A DNA stretch of 43,832 nt from Thiotrichales bacterium (GTDB taxonomy: Bacteria; Pseudomonadota; Gammaproteobacteria; Thiomicrospirales; Thiomicrospiraceae). Under the pieces are notes generated by a model, which saw only the letters and a list, made by a program, of their open reading frames with translations, was not told the origin of the DNA and ran no database searches. Position numbers and translations under genes: made by a program. This document shows, one piece after another, positions 42,803 through 43,832 of this stretch. Location of the stretch: contig JAFGXP010000030.1 in NCBI GenBank assembly GCA_016936535.1, positions 1-43,832 of the forward strand, written 5' to 3'. Numbering within the stretch: position 1 is the stretch's first letter; every line of letters begins with the position of its first letter.

Positions 42803-43729
42803 ATGAATAAGGATAAAAAAGTGCAAGAATATATTGAAATTTATGAGCAGCATAAAGCGCAGATTGAAAAATTTTTAATCGAAACGGTTAATCACAATGC
42901 GGACAACTTAACGGTAGAGTTGGCACCTTTGAAAAAGTTTTTTAAGCTTTTCCCAAGCTTGGAACTGATTTATGTCACAGATGATGATTTTAGGCAGGTA
43001 ACGCCCAACTTAAGTCGGCGTAAGCAGATGATGGCGGCCAATGGACGAGATCGTCGCTATCTATGTGATCGAGTGCATCCTGCGGAAGCGGATATTTCAA
43101 TTAGCGACCCTTATATCAGTTCGGCAACGGGTGAGGCTTGTATTACCCTAATGCATCGAATTCCGGGGCATTTTGTGTTTTTGGATTTTAATCTATTGAC
43201 CTTATTGACCCGCTTTGGTTTGTTGGAACGCCATGAGTTTTTTAACGCAGTGACCGTCGGTTTTTATTTTCTGGTCGGCATTTCATTGATGTTTTTTTCG
43301 TTGATGTCAATTGGTTATGCATTTTTTGATTATGTTAAGCAGTTTATGCAAGAGCCATCTGAATACAGCTTAGAAGCCGTGTTTAAACCTATTATTGCAT
43401 TGACAATGGGCTTGGCTATTTTTGATTTAGCAAAAACGTTGATGGAACGGGAAGTTTTCTTCAAAGCTTATGCAGATAAACAAGATGACGCTAAGCTGCT
43501 TACGAAATTTTTAACGGCTATCATTATTGCGCTATCGATTGAGGCCTTGATGGTTGTTTTTAAAATTGCATTAAACGATACCAGTCAGTTGTTAAATGCG
43601 CTCTATTTGATTATTGGTGTGGCATTAATTATTCTTTCTTTGGCGCTTTATGCTAAATGGGTGATGCCGATCTATAAAAATGAAAATAAATCCTTTGATC
43701 AGTCTGTGAAAAAGACTTCGAGGGAATAA
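42803..43729 (+). CDS. PDC-sensor membrane protein
   Basis: 308 residues. The N-terminal 140 residues form a PDC/Cache-like sensor region (LELIYVTDDDFRQVTPNL, GRDRRYLCDR, SDPYISSATGEACITLMHRI), followed by four membrane helices (about 160-185, 205-225, 245-265 and 275-295) and a short charged tail. Such proteins probably sense small molecules; no output domain (HAMP, kinase, GGDEF) is present. ATG 42803 is preferred; there is only a weak ribosome-binding site. Confidence 0.8.
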   Translation: MNKDKKVQEYIEIYEQHKAQIEKFLIETVNHNADNLTVELAPLKKFFKLFPSLELIYVTDDDFRQVTPNLSRRKQMMAANGRDRRYLCDRVHPAEADISISDPYISSATGEACITLMHRIPGHFVFLDFNLLTLLTRFGLLERHEFFNAVTVGFYFLVGISLMFFSLMSIGYAFFDYVKQFMQEPSEYSLEAVFKPIIALTMGLAIFDLAKTLMEREVFFKAYADKQDDAKLLTKFLTAIIIALSIEALMVVFKIALNDTSQLLNALYLIIGVALIILSLALYAKWVMPIYKNENKSFDQSVKKTSRE

Positions 43730-43744
43730 CAAAATTCGTTAAGG

Positions 43745-43832
43745 AGCGCGAATTCAACTACCAAGTGCACCACTCACTCAATTAGGCTGCTTTCCTGAGT
43801 TCTTCAAAGACAACTGCAGGTTGTTTGTAGCC
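43745..43832 (-). mobile_element. Edge of an IS30-family insertion sequence
   Basis: The terminal sequence (on the minus strand GTGCACTTGGTAGTTGAATTC, given here from 43749 to 43769) resembles the end of IS30 elements and lies next to a transposase C-terminus. The rest of the element is beyond the window. Confidence 0.6.
43782..43832 (-). CDS. IS30-family transposase, C-terminal fragment
   Basis: The last 16 codons are visible: GYKQPAVVFEELRKAA then a stop. The GYKxPxxVFxxL block is the typical end of IS30-family DDE transposases. The rest lies outside the window, so whether it is intact is unknown. Confidence 0.65.
   Translation of the reverse strand, partial: GYKQPAVVFEELRKAA

Overview
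The window looks like a chromosomal segment of a sulfur-oxidising gammaproteobacterium of the Thiomicrospira / Hydrogenovibrio / Thiomicrorhabdus kind. This is inferred from the mix of gammaproteobacterial neighbourhoods (bamD facing rluD-pgeF, nadC facing ampD, a HAD phosphatase facing rppH) with two sulfide-oxidation loci: a Tat-exported SQR-like flavoprotein with a small membrane partner, and flavocytochrome c fccAB.

Layout. 1-13.7 kb: housekeeping genes (lipoprotein, fkpB, sucCD, nadE, bamD, rluD, pgeF, a KefB/YbaL-like antiporter, nadC, ampD, flavodoxin). 13.7-20.8 kb: HAD hydrolase, rppH, then the pyruvate dehydrogenase genes aceE, aceF and lpdA, with a lipoyl domain on LpdA. 20.8-23.1 kb: an AT-rich accessory patch with a DRT2-type antiviral reverse transcriptase on the minus strand, a long non-coding region upstream of it, and a YefM-YoeB toxin-antitoxin pair. 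23.1-33.3 kb: three RhlE-like DEAD-box helicases, a cold-shock protein, a Nudix hydrolase, a methyltransferase, a Nif11-domain peptide, trmO, a frameshifted CIA30 gene and small conserved genes. 33.6-37.0 kb: sulfide oxidation. 37.4-43.7 kb: nfsB, a ParA-like ATPase with a small partner, a chemoreceptor, a periplasmic coiled-coil protein, DUF4395 and PDC-sensor membrane proteins. The right edge cuts into an IS30-family element.

The most interesting object is the DRT2 locus. The minus-strand region between a perfect TATAAT (22363-22368) and the RT start is about 285 nt long, like known DRT2 ncRNAs. Two ACA triplets in it (RNA strand, 22317-22315 and 22209-22207) are 108 nt apart. If the RT jumps from one ACA to the other, the concatemeric cDNA joins a perfect TTGACA (22306-22311) to TACAAT (22221-22226) with exactly 17 bp between them, which recreates a sigma70 promoter that does not exist in the genome. 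It is followed by GGAGG and ATG with 7 nt spacing. Unlike the published stop-free neo gene, each 108-nt repeat here would be a complete 35-codon ORF plus TAA that directly abuts the ATG of the next copy. This would be a tandem array of small hydrophobic peptides rather than one endless protein. The promoter and ORF geometry is read directly from the sequence; the mechanism is inferred from the DRT2 family.

Limits: no database search was possible. Starts were chosen by ribosome-binding sites and remembered family lengths. Hairpins and promoters were found by eye.
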